NCBI GenBank assembly: GCA_003444795.1
Contig: DLWR01000024.1
Coordinates: 1-6,848 of the forward strand
Length of the DNA stretch: 6,848 bases
Source of the DNA: Cryomorphaceae bacterium
GTDB taxonomy: Bacteria; Bacteroidota; Bacteroidia; Flavobacteriales; Schleiferiaceae
Direction of reading: 5' to 3'
Below, in pieces: positions 1-6,140 of this stretch. The translations under genes were made by a program, and so were the position numbers. The notes under the pieces are model-generated. The model saw only the letters and a program-made list of their open reading frames with translations. It did not search any database and had not been told where the DNA came from. The first letter of the stretch is position 1. Each line of letters begins with the position of its first letter.

Positions 1-1186
1 TACCTGACGCCTGTTTGGTTCCCTTGGAGGTACGCCCAATTCGCTCGGCGGCCTTTTCTAGATCGCTCTCCGAGGCCGCATAGCTAAACCGGATGTAACC
101 ATCCAAACCAAAGGCTTCTCCTGGAACTGCCGCCACACCGCCTTCCAAGAGCGCCATGCATAGATCCAAGGCGGTTGGATGGCTAGGAGATAAGTAGGCC
201 GATGCGTCTACAAAGAGGTAGAAGGCGCCTTCGGGCGCTAGCACACCGAGCCCTTGTGCACCTTTCAGCCCATCGATGAGCAAACTGCGGCGCTTCACAA
301 AGGCTTGCCGCATGTATTCGACGGGCTCTGGACCCGCCAAAACGGCAGCAATGGCTGCACGCTGGGCGATACTAGAGGTGCCGCTGGTGATTTGCGACTG
401 AATCTTTTCACAGGCATCCGCCAAAACAGCCGGGGCACCCATGAAGCCCAATCGCCAGCCGGTCATGGCAAAGCCTTTGGACAATCCGTTTACCGTGGCC
501 GTGCGTTCCCACATGCCGGGCAAACTCGCCATGCTGACATGCTTCACGTCATAGTGGATGTATTCGTAAATCTCGTCGCTGATCACCCAGATTTGTGGAT
601 GCTTGCGCAGCACGGCTGCCAACCCTTCCAATTCATCCCCGGAGTACATGGCACCACTGGGGTTGTTGGGACTTGAGAAGATTAAAACTTTGGTCTTTTC
701 ACTGATGGAAGCCTCCAACTGAGCGGGTGTAATCTTGAAATTTTGATCCAAACCGGCCTTCGGGCTTACCACCACGCCCCCGACAAATTCCGCGAGGTCC
801 GCATAGCTAACCCAGTAGGGGGCGGGAATAATAACTTCATCGCCGGGATTCACCAGCGCCATCATCAAATTGGCAATGGTCTGCTTGGCACCCGTGCTCA
901 CAATGATTTCGTTGGGGCTGTAGGTCAAGCCATTGTCCCGATGAAACTTAGTGCAAATAGCCTGGCGTAAATCTGCATAACCTGGCACCGGCATGTAGTG
1001 CGAAAAGTTAAGCGTGATTCCTTCTATGCCCGCCTCTTTCGCGAAGTCAGGTGTGTCGAAGTCGGGCTCACCCAAACTCAAGGAGATGATATCATGGCCG
1101 GCCTCTTGGAGGGCGCGGCTTTTCTTGGACATTTCGATGGTCATGGGCAGTGCCAAGGACTGCACGCGCTCGGAAATAAAAAGCAT
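1..1186 (-). CDS. Aspartate aminotransferase-like class I/II aminotransferase, 3' end cut by window edge
   Basis: This is a cytosolic PLP-dependent fold type I aminotransferase. It probably exchanges the amino group between aspartate (or another amino acid) and 2-oxoglutarate. The window holds 395 codons from the chosen ATG without a stop, close to the usual family length, so only a short tail is missing. Visible motifs are SLGEPDF (37-43), STGAKQ (97-102), PAPYWVSY (121-128, Trp stacking on PLP), SSPNNPSG (171-178, with the PLP-contacting Asn), SDEIYE (203-208), the Schiff-base lysine K237 in NGLSKGFAMTGWR with the phosphate-binding R245, and R366 in YIRFSYA for the substrate carboxylate. 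An ATG at 1201 is also in frame, but MLFISERV at 1186 matches where Bacteroidota homologues begin. Exact substrate cannot be fixed from sequence; aspartate is the best guess. The gene is divergent from the membrane-protein gene at 1230. Confidence 0.93.
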   Translation of the reverse strand, partial: MLFISERVQSLALPMTIEMSKKSRALQEAGHDIISLSLGEPDFDTPDFAKEAGIEGITLNFSHYMPVPGYADLRQAICTKFHRDNGLTYSPNEIIVSTGAKQTIANLMMALVNPGDEVIIPAPYWVSYADLAEFVGGVVVSPKAGLDQNFKITPAQLEASISEKTKVLIFSSPNNPSGAMYSGDELEGLAAVLRKHPQIWVISDEIYEYIHYDVKHVSMASLPGMWERTATVNGLSKGFAMTGWRLGFMGAPAVLADACEKIQSQITSGTSSIAQRAAIAAVLAGPEPVEYMRQAFVKRRSLLIDGLKGAQGLGVLAPEGAFYLFVDASAYLSPSHPTALDLCMALLEGGVAAVPGEAFGLDGYIRFSYAASESDLEKAAERIGRTSKGTKQASG

Positions 1187-1229
1187 GCTCAAAAGTACCA
1201 TTTCCTAAGAAATACCCGATATTCGCAGC
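1187..1229. other. Divergent intergenic gap of 43 bases
   Basis: This is the only space between the start of the aminotransferase (minus) and the start of the small membrane protein (plus), so both promoters must lie in it or reach into the coding regions. It is relatively A/T-rich. On the plus strand I found no good TAnnTTTG box and no clear Shine-Dalgarno sequence before the ATG at 1230. No inverted repeat long enough to suggest an operator was seen; AGCATGCT at 1182-1189 is a perfect 8-base palindrome over the start codon but is probably chance. Confidence 0.5.
1190..1197 (-). promoter_or_regulatory. Putative Bacteroidota -7 box (TACTTTTG) abutting the aminotransferase start
   Basis: The minus strand reads TACTTTTGAGCATG, a full match to the Bacteroidota -7 consensus TAnnTTTG, ending three bases before the ATG at 1186. 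If this box is active, transcription would begin at or within a few bases of the start codon. I see no convincing TTTG -33 element at the usual spacing, and the only AGGA lies about 17 bases from the ATG, too far for a normal Shine-Dalgarno site. An almost identical block precedes the divIC start at 6104. Confidence 0.35.
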
Positions 1230-1751
1230 ATGGATGTTTTCTACGATACGCTTCGCACTGTTTTCCCGTCTATCCTCATCCTCATCGTCGTGTATTTGAT
1301 GATGTCTGGCTTTTTGGATAACGAAGACAAGCGCCGCCGAAGTGAACGTTTAGCCACTTCTCAAAAGCAGGCTCTTCCCATTCGTCTTCAGGCCTATGAG
1401 CGCCTTGCACTGCTGCTAGAACGCATCAGTCCAACCTCCTTGTTGTTGCGTGTAAAGGCGTCTTCCTTGAACAAATCCGAGTATTTATTGCTGTTGCAGC
1501 AATCAATTCGGGCCGAATTTGAACACAACCTCTCCCAGCAAGTGTATGTTAGTGAGCACGTGTGGGACATGGTATCTACGGCTAAGAGTGCCATGGTTTC
1601 GTTGATCAACACGGTTGCCGCTGAACTACCCGAAGACGCCACTGGCGCTGAATTGTCTAAGGCGATTCTGAATAAAACGATGGAAATGGGCCCATTGCCC
1701 ACCCGAACGGCCTTAGCGGTTCTTCGCCGAGAGATCGCTCAGGAATTTTAA
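1230..1751 (+). CDS. Small membrane-anchored protein of unknown function (Bacteroidota conserved hypothetical, DUF7935-like)
   Basis: The product is a 173-residue protein of unknown function. One hydrophobic segment at about residues 9-26 (VFPSILILIVVYLMM) is followed by a strongly basic stretch (KRRR, 34-37), which predicts a short N-terminus outside and a cytoplasmic body. The body is helical and has two blocks that look conserved from memory of Bacteroidota homologues: PIRLQAYERLALLLERISP (50-68) and AEFEHNLSQQVYVS (95-108). I associate this pattern with the family called DUF7935, but the name is recollection rather than a search result. No catalytic motif is visible. It is the only plus-strand gene here and stands alone between two minus-strand units. 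Its last 39 bases overlap the 3' end of meaB. The start ATGGATG at 1230 has no clear ribosome binding site; no better start is seen. Confidence 0.85.
   Translation: MDVFYDTLRTVFPSILILIVVYLMMSGFLDNEDKRRRSERLATSQKQALPIRLQAYERLALLLERISPTSLLLRVKASSLNKSEYLLLLQQSIRAEFEHNLSQQVYVSEHVWDMVSTAKSAMVSLINTVAAELPEDATGAELSKAILNKTMEMGPLPTRTALAVLRREIAQEF
1713..1751. other. Convergent 39-base overlap of two coding 3' ends
   Basis: The stop of the plus-strand membrane-protein gene (TAA, 1749-1751) lies inside meaB, and the stop of meaB (TAA on the minus strand, 1713-1715) lies inside the membrane-protein gene. The shared 39 bases encode the last residues of both proteins. No room remains for a separate terminator, so the two transcripts must overlap at their 3' ends. 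Confidence 0.9.
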
Positions 1752-2729
1752 GGCTGCCGCCCCGGGACTCAACGTTCCCTTCTGAACGGCTTCTTCCAAA
1801 CCTTCCCAGGTAGAACGCTCCTGCCCCTTGGCCCAATCGCGCAGCCCTTCTTGGATGCGTTGTTCAAACTGCACGTGGCGCTGTGCCTGTCTCCGATTTT
1901 CGCTCATGCCGCTTCCCACAAACCATCGAAGGCCGCGGTCCAAGAGGTCGTAGAGCTCTGTCAATCCCGCAGGTTCCAGTGCACTGCCCGAGGCCACTGG
2001 TACAATCCAACCATCTTCCCGATGAAAGAGCTGTAAGGCCTGACGAAGCTGACGCTGTGCTTCACGTGCCATGGGGAGCCGCTCTCCATCCGCTTTGTTG
2101 ACATAGATGGCATCCGCCGCCTCCATCACCCCGCGCTTGAGGCCTTGAACTTCGTCCCCCGCCCCGGGCAAAGCCACAAGCAAGGTGAAGTCCACTACCT
2201 CAGTGACGGCTGTTTCATTCTGTCCGACCCCTACTGTTTCGACTATTATTCGATTAAATCCAGCCGCCTCACAAACAGCGATAACCTCCGCCACCCGCGT
2301 GTGAAGTCCGCCGAGGGCCCCTGCAGATGGACTGGGTCGAACGAAGGCCTCTGGAGCTCGACTCAAGACCTCCATGCGGGTTTTGTCCCCCAGCAGACTG
2401 CCATGGCTTTGATAACTACTGGGATCAATGGCTAGAACCGCCACGCGATGCCCTGCCTCAATCCAATGCTGACCGAGTGCTTCAATAATGGTGCTTTTGC
2501 CGGCCCCCGGGTTGCCGGTGATGCCCAACCTAAATGTTTCAGTGGGGCCTTTGGGCTGGAGCTGTTCCAAAAGTTGATGTGCATCCTCTTTGTCTTGGGG
2601 ATGGTGGCTTTCCACTAAAGTGATCGCGCGTGCTAAGGCTTGTTTATCGCCTTTTGCCATGCCCGCGACAAGCGCATCGACGTCCCAGGAAGGGCGCTGA
2701 CTAGCTTGGTAATGGGGGTTGATGGCCAT
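1713..2729 (-). CDS. meaB: MeaB, methylmalonyl-CoA mutase-associated GTPase (G3E family)
   Basis: MeaB is a cytosolic GTPase chaperone of methylmalonyl-CoA mutase. From family knowledge, it gates delivery of adenosylcobalamin to the mutase and helps protect or rescue the enzyme from inactivation. The 338-residue protein has the typical length and the motifs in order: P-loop GNPGAGKST (72-80), AIDPSS (100-105), the SLLGDKTRM block (111-119), FVRPSPSAGALGGL (129-142), ETVGVGQNE (164-172, switch/Walker B region), PGAGDEVQGLKRG (188-200) and the guanine-specificity NKAD (211-214). The C-terminal part (about 270-338) is the helical dimerisation region. The start ATGGCCATC lies three bases after the mutB stop, so it is co-transcribed and probably translated by reinitiation. 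A paralogue such as ArgK is the same family; adjacency to mutA and mutB settles the role. Confidence 0.96.
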   Translation of the reverse strand: MAINPHYQASQRPSWDVDALVAGMAKGDKQALARAITLVESHHPQDKEDAHQLLEQLQPKGPTETFRLGITGNPGAGKSTIIEALGQHWIEAGHRVAVLAIDPSSYQSHGSLLGDKTRMEVLSRAPEAFVRPSPSAGALGGLHTRVAEVIAVCEAAGFNRIIVETVGVGQNETAVTEVVDFTLLVALPGAGDEVQGLKRGVMEAADAIYVNKADGERLPMAREAQRQLRQALQLFHREDGWIVPVASGSALEPAGLTELYDLLDRGLRWFVGSGMSENRRQAQRHVQFEQRIQEGLRDWAKGQERSTWEGLEEAVQKGTLSPGAAALKFLSDLSAKNR

Positions 2730-2732
2730 GGC

Positions 2733-4733
2733 TCAGAATCGTTGGTCCATCATGGTTTGCAACAGCTGGGAGGCGGACTCGGCGATTGGGGTGCCTGGCC
2801 CAAAGATGCCCGCCACACCCATCTCAAAAAGGGATGCGTAATCTTGCTTGGGGATTACCCCTCCGACCACAACGCTGATATCGGGACGTCCCATTGCCTG
2901 TAAGGCGTCCAAGAGCTGGGGGACCAGGGTTTTATGCCCTGCTGCCAAGGAACTGACCCCCACCCAATGCACGTCGTTTTCGACGGCTTGTTTGGCCGTT
3001 TCTTCAGGCGTTTGGAACAAGGGCCCTAAGTCCACATCAAAGCCGAGGTCTGCAAAACTGCTGGCGACCACTTTGGCGCCGCGGTCATGCCCGTCTTGGC
3101 CCATTTTGGCCACAAGGATGCGCGGGCGGCGCCCTTCTTTTTCCGCAAAGGCGTCCGCAAGTTGACGCGCTTTCGCAAAGGCAGGATCAGAAGCATTTTC
3201 ACGTTTATACACGCCGGTAACCATTTGAGTGGACGCCTTGTAGCGGCCAAATACATCCTCCAAGGTATCGCTGATTTCGCCAAGTGTGCAACGGGCGCGT
3301 GCGGCCACCACGGCTGCGGCTAAAAGGTTCTCGGTACCCTCGGCCGCTTTTTTAAGGGCCGCCAGGGCCTCCTGGACCGAATCTGCATGGCGATGCGCTC
3401 GCAGATCTTCCAACTGCTGAACCTGTGCACGTAACACGGCTTGGTTGTCAATTTCACGGACGGCGAGATCGTCCTGCTCTTCCGATGTGAAGGCATTCAC
3501 CCCCACCAAAACATCTGATCCGCGGTCCAGGCGCGCTTGTTTCTGAGCGGCGGCCTCTTCAATTCGCAATTTTGGAATGCCTTTTTCTATGGCCTTCGCC
3601 ATGCCGCCTGCCGCTTCAATTTCTTGGATCAGGGCCCATGCTTCTTCCATAAGGTGGGCGGTGCGCTGCTCCACTTCCTGAGCACCGCCAAAGGGGTCAA
3701 CAAATCGCGTAACACCACTTTGTTGCTGCAGGTAGAGTTGTGTTTGACGCGCTATGCGGGCGGAAAATTCGGTGGGCAAGGCAATGGCCTCGTCCAAGGC
3801 ATTGGTGTGCAAGGATTGCGTTCCTCCTAACACGGCGGCCATGGCCTCGACCGCTGTGCGAGTCACATTGTTGAAGGGCTTTTGCTCAGTCAAGGACCAG
3901 CCGCTCGTTTGGCAATGCGTTCGGAGGGCGCGGCTTTTGGGATTCTTGGGGTGGAAGGTGTCCACGATGCGATCCCACAAAACTCGACCCGCCCGAAGTT
4001 TTGCTATTTCCGTGAGGAAGTCCATGCCAATGCCCCAAAAGAAGCTTAAGCGTGGGGCGAAGTCATCAATGTCCAGTCCGTTGTTGACACCCGTTCGGAG
4101 GTATTCCCATCCATCCGCCATGGTATACGCTAGTTCAATAGCGGCCGTTGCGCCAGCTTCCTGCATATGGTAGCCGGAAATGGAGATGCTATTGAACTTG
4201 GGCATGCGCCGGCTGGTAAATTGGAAAATATCCGCAATGAGCCGCATGCTGGGAGCGGGGGGGTAGATGTAGGTATTACGGACCATAAATTCCTTCAGAA
4301 TGTCATTCTGAATGGTGCCCGAAAGTGCTTCAAGCGAAACGCCCTGCTCTTCTGCGGCAACAATGTAGAAGGCCATGATGGGTATCACCGCTCCGTTCAT
4401 GGTCATCGACACGGACATGCGGTCCAAGGGGATGCCGTCAAACAGCCGCTTCATGTCCTCGACGCTGTCAATGGCCACGCCCGCTTTGCCTACATCGCCC
4501 ACCACGCGAGGGTGATCGCTGTCGTAGCCTCGGTGCGTGGCGAGGTCAAAGGCGACGCTCAGTCCCATTTGGCCCGCGGCCAGGTTGGCACGGTAAAAGG
4601 CATTGGATTCCTCGGCCGTTGAAAAGCCCGCATATTGCCGAATAGTCCACGGCCGTTGCGTGTACATGCTGGCATAGGGCCCGCGCAAGTAGGGCGGGGT
4701 GCCTGCGGCGTCTTGTTCGTGTGGAAAGCGCAT
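2733..4733 (-). CDS. mutB: Methylmalonyl-CoA mutase large (catalytic) subunit, short N-terminus
   Basis: This subunit catalyses the adenosylcobalamin-dependent radical interconversion of (R)-methylmalonyl-CoA and succinyl-CoA. The TIM-barrel domain covers about residues 15-420 and the B12 domain about 535-666. Aligned from memory to the Propionibacterium enzyme, the catalytic residues are present: Y34 (Y89 there), Q142 (Q197), R152 (R207) and H189 (H244). The B12 domain has K543, D547 and H549 in [10 protein letters not shown] (base-off/His-on DxHxxG), SSLAAGH (594-600) and VVVGGVIP (621-628). The sequence fits methylmalonyl-CoA rather than ethylmalonyl- or isobutyryl-CoA mutase. It has 666 residues against about 710-730 usually, because about 50 N-terminal residues are absent. 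The start is forced: an in-frame TAA sits at 4752-4754 with no start codon between it and the ATG at 4733. The usual GSYYVE-type block reads GAQEVE (349-354). The ATG overlaps the mutA stop. Confidence 0.97.
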   Translation of the reverse strand: MRFPHEQDAAGTPPYLRGPYASMYTQRPWTIRQYAGFSTAEESNAFYRANLAAGQMGLSVAFDLATHRGYDSDHPRVVGDVGKAGVAIDSVEDMKRLFDGIPLDRMSVSMTMNGAVIPIMAFYIVAAEEQGVSLEALSGTIQNDILKEFMVRNTYIYPPAPSMRLIADIFQFTSRRMPKFNSISISGYHMQEAGATAAIELAYTMADGWEYLRTGVNNGLDIDDFAPRLSFFWGIGMDFLTEIAKLRAGRVLWDRIVDTFHPKNPKSRALRTHCQTSGWSLTEQKPFNNVTRTAVEAMAAVLGGTQSLHTNALDEAIALPTEFSARIARQTQLYLQQQSGVTRFVDPFGGAQEVEQRTAHLMEEAWALIQEIEAAGGMAKAIEKGIPKLRIEEAAAQKQARLDRGSDVLVGVNAFTSEEQDDLAVREIDNQAVLRAQVQQLEDLRAHRHADSVQEALAALKKAAEGTENLLAAAVVAARARCTLGEISDTLEDVFGRYKASTQMVTGVYKRENASDPAFAKARQLADAFAEKEGRRPRILVAKMGQDGHDRGAKVVASSFADLGFDVDLGPLFQTPEETAKQAVENDVHWVGVSSLAAGHKTLVPQLLDALQAMGRPDISVVVGGVIPKQDYASLFEMGVAGIFGPGTPIAESASQLLQTMMDQRF

Positions 4734-4735
4734 TA
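4731..4735 (-). other. TAATG stop/start overlap, mutA to mutB
   Basis: The minus strand reads GGGGCCTAATGCGC. The last base of the mutA stop TAA is the first base of the mutB ATG. Such one-base junctions usually mean translational coupling by reinitiation, which fits two subunits needed in equal amounts. Confidence 0.8.
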
Positions 4736-5785
4736 GGCCCCAGTTTGGCGATTAATCTGGTTCCAAAAACCTCCATGAGCATCCCATTCTTGCCAGCAAT
4801 TTTCCACTTCGGCTTGTAGCGCCGCGGTGTAGCCGTCTAGGGTGTAGGACCCCTTCAGGGGCTGGTCAAGGCCTTGCAGCCCGTTCTCATAGGTGAGGAC
4901 AAGCACTTGCTGTTGGGCCCAATCGCGTGCTTGGGGGCTCTCGTTGATTGGGGTGATCCAAAGTTCATCACATCCCCCTAGCCATAGGGCCTGCTGCTGC
5001 ATGCCAATGCCAATAAGAGCTGCGGCATCCTCGGTGGACTGCTCTATGAGTGGACTTCCACTTATCCAGAGTGGGATGGAGGTCCCTAGGTGCTTTTGGC
5101 ATGCACGTTCCCACAGGCTTCTAGCGGCTTGCACCAGTGCGATGGTCTGCAGATAGTCGTCGGTTGCGGAAACCAGCAACCATGCGCGGTTAGCATGCGC
5201 CCAGCCAACATGGTCCAACTGGGCGAAGATGGATCCTAGACCATACGCGAGTTGGGCAATACTGGAAGGAGCAGATGTTCTAGCAGTCCATGAGCGACCA
5301 TTGCCACATAGGACCCGAAGCCCTTTGGGCAGCAAGAGGGCCGCTTGAATCTGTGCAAGGTCCGCCTCGAGGCTACCGCGCCAAGCGGACCCCGTTCTCA
5401 AGCGATGCTCGGCTGGATCCAAATTCACCGAGCCGTGCATGGCCTCCGGGTGCTGGCTGGCAGGAAGTGCTTTAATAAAGGGCGTGAGATCTTCTAGGGC
5501 ACCACCGTATACCAGGTGTACGGGCGCAATGTCCAATCGAATGTCTTTGAGGAGGATGGGCAGGTCGTTGCCTTGATGTACCCAAAAAAGCACCGAGCTT
5601 GCACCGTGCATCAGGGCGTCAAGCGCCTGGCTATTCGCTGCTGAAGCGACACGGCCATCAACTACCTCAAGGGCGTGGCGGTGCGCAAATGGTCTTGGCC
5701 CGGAGGTCCAAGGATGATCGGGAAAATCTGCGGGCTTTCCCGTTACGGGAAGGGCAAATCCTTCCGGAAGTAGGAGGTCATTCAT
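4733..5785 (-). CDS. mutA: Methylmalonyl-CoA mutase small (non-catalytic) subunit, strongly reduced and divergent
   Basis: This is the structural partner of the MutB catalytic chain in the heterodimeric mutase; it has no active site of its own. The 350 residues form only a degenerate mutase-type barrel and no B12 domain. Family signals are weak but in order: PEGFALP near the N-terminus (8-14, like the 'EGI' block), [15 protein letters not shown] (129-143), NGRSW then [12 protein letters not shown] (162-185), [20 protein letters not shown] (206-225), GCDELWITP (271-279) and [10 protein letters not shown] (311-320, like the 'GSYYVE' block), followed by GGF (338-340). Flavobacterial homologues that I recall are about 450 residues, with extra sequence at both ends. 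I chose the ATG at 5785 ([10 protein letters not shown]), preceded by GAGG, over a GTG at 5818. It overlaps the divIC stop by 8 bases. Identity rests partly on its position directly before mutB. Confidence 0.87.
   Translation of the reverse strand: MNDLLLPEGFALPVTGKPADFPDHPWTSGPRPFAHRHALEVVDGRVASAANSQALDALMHGASSVLFWVHQGNDLPILLKDIRLDIAPVHLVYGGALEDLTPFIKALPASQHPEAMHGSVNLDPAEHRLRTGSAWRGSLEADLAQIQAALLLPKGLRVLCGNGRSWTARTSAPSSIAQLAYGLGSIFAQLDHVGWAHANRAWLLVSATDDYLQTIALVQAARSLWERACQKHLGTSIPLWISGSPLIEQSTEDAAALIGIGMQQQALWLGGCDELWITPINESPQARDWAQQQVLVLTYENGLQGLDQPLKGSYTLDGYTAALQAEVENCWQEWDAHGGFWNQINRQTGA
5778..5785 (-). other. ATGAATGA start/stop overlap, divIC to mutA
   Basis: On the minus strand the mutA start ATG (5785-5783) comes first and the divIC stop TGA (5780-5778) is within the next two codons, giving an 8-base overlap. 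GAGG in the last codons of divIC lies about four bases before the ATG and can serve as its ribosome binding site. Translation of mutA is therefore likely coupled to that of the division gene. Confidence 0.75.
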
Positions 5786-6104
5786 CGTCCTCAGCCATTG
5801 GGTCGACGAGGGCCACACGTTCCCCAGGACGGTGCATCCAATAGTTTTCGCGGGCGAATTTCTCTAGCTTTTCGGGATCACTGGCGAGTTCATCGAGTTG
5901 ACGCTGGGTGTCTTCTAATTCCCGCTGGTAGAAGTCTATTCCATCTTCGAGGGCCTGCAGGCGCGCATCCAGTTCCCATTGGATTAGGGCCGAATTGGAA
6001 TCCAAAAAAGCCATCCAAACCACAAAAAATAGGGTGACCAACGCGTATTTGTTGGTGAGTCGTTTCCACCACAGGGAGGATTGAAGGTCTTTCCAGCGCG
6101 CCAT
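5778..6104 (-). CDS. DivIC/FtsB-family septum formation protein
   Basis: This is a small bitopic inner-membrane protein of the septum formation initiator family (FtsB/DivIC). Family members pair with FtsL-type proteins and scaffold the divisome between early cytoplasmic and late periplasmic components. The 108 residues show a basic N-terminus (KDLQSSLWWKRLTNK), one transmembrane helix at about 20-35 (YALVTLFFVVWMAFL), a charged coiled coil at about 44-75 with the periodicity expected, and the family's FARENYWM block (83-90), ending in an acidic tail (AEDDE). The size and tail resemble Bacteroidota members. I took the ATG at 6104; a TTG two codons upstream at 6110 is possible. It follows the ABC gene by 36 bases and overlaps mutA. 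From memory, a septum-initiator gene before mutA occurs in other Bacteroidota, so this order is probably ancestral rather than a rearrangement. Confidence 0.9.
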   Translation of the reverse strand: MARWKDLQSSLWWKRLTNKYALVTLFFVVWMAFLDSNSALIQWELDARLQALEDGIDFYQRELEDTQRQLDELASDPEKLEKFARENYWMHRPGERVALVDPMAEDDE

Positions 6105-6140
6105 GCTCAAAAATACGGAGGAAGGGCTGCGCTTGGCTGC
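6105..6140 (-). other. 36-base gap between ABC exporter and divIC genes
   Basis: This is the only gap in the minus-strand series. No hairpin followed by a T-run, as expected of an intrinsic terminator, was seen, so readthrough from the ABC gene is possible. The downstream end holds the putative -7 box described separately. Confidence 0.5.
6108..6115 (-). promoter_or_regulatory. Putative Bacteroidota -7 box (TATTTTTG) abutting the divIC start
   Basis: The minus strand reads TATTTTTGAGCATG, a full match to TAnnTTTG with the divIC ATG three bases downstream. It lies in the 36-base gap after the ABC transporter stop, so it could be an internal promoter for divIC-mutA-mutB-meaB. I found no good TTTG -33 element at the usual distance, and no Shine-Dalgarno sequence at normal spacing. 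It differs by one base in 14 from the block before the aminotransferase ATG. Confidence 0.35.

Noticed and set aside
1202..1220. ATG at 1201 as the aminotransferase start, with TTAGGAA as ribosome binding site
   Set aside because: The AGGA lies only about two bases before that ATG, too close, and the five added residues (MVLLS) do not fit the usual family N-terminus.
254..1321. Plus-strand open frames across the aminotransferase gene
   Set aside because: The opposite strand has an unbroken aminotransferase with all active-site residues, so these are shadows.
1740..1800. Intrinsic terminator between the convergent genes
   Set aside because: No stem with a following T-run on either strand was seen, and the area is coding for meaB.
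2145..4622. Several open frames of about 90-150 codons on the plus strand across meaB and mutB
   Set aside because: They lie wholly opposite strongly conserved coding sequence, have no recognisable motifs, and their composition is that of an antisense frame of a G+C-rich gene.
4731..4760. Frameshift or missed upstream start hiding a longer MutB N-terminus
   Set aside because: The frame is closed by TAA at 4752-4754, and the six codons between it and the ATG hold no start codon. The other frame here is well explained as the end of mutA, and no residues like the missing arm are seen.
5786..5818. GTG at 5818 as the mutA start
   Set aside because: It would lie 41 bases inside divIC and add residues with no family resemblance; the ATG at 5785 has a GAGG before it and a typical short overlap.
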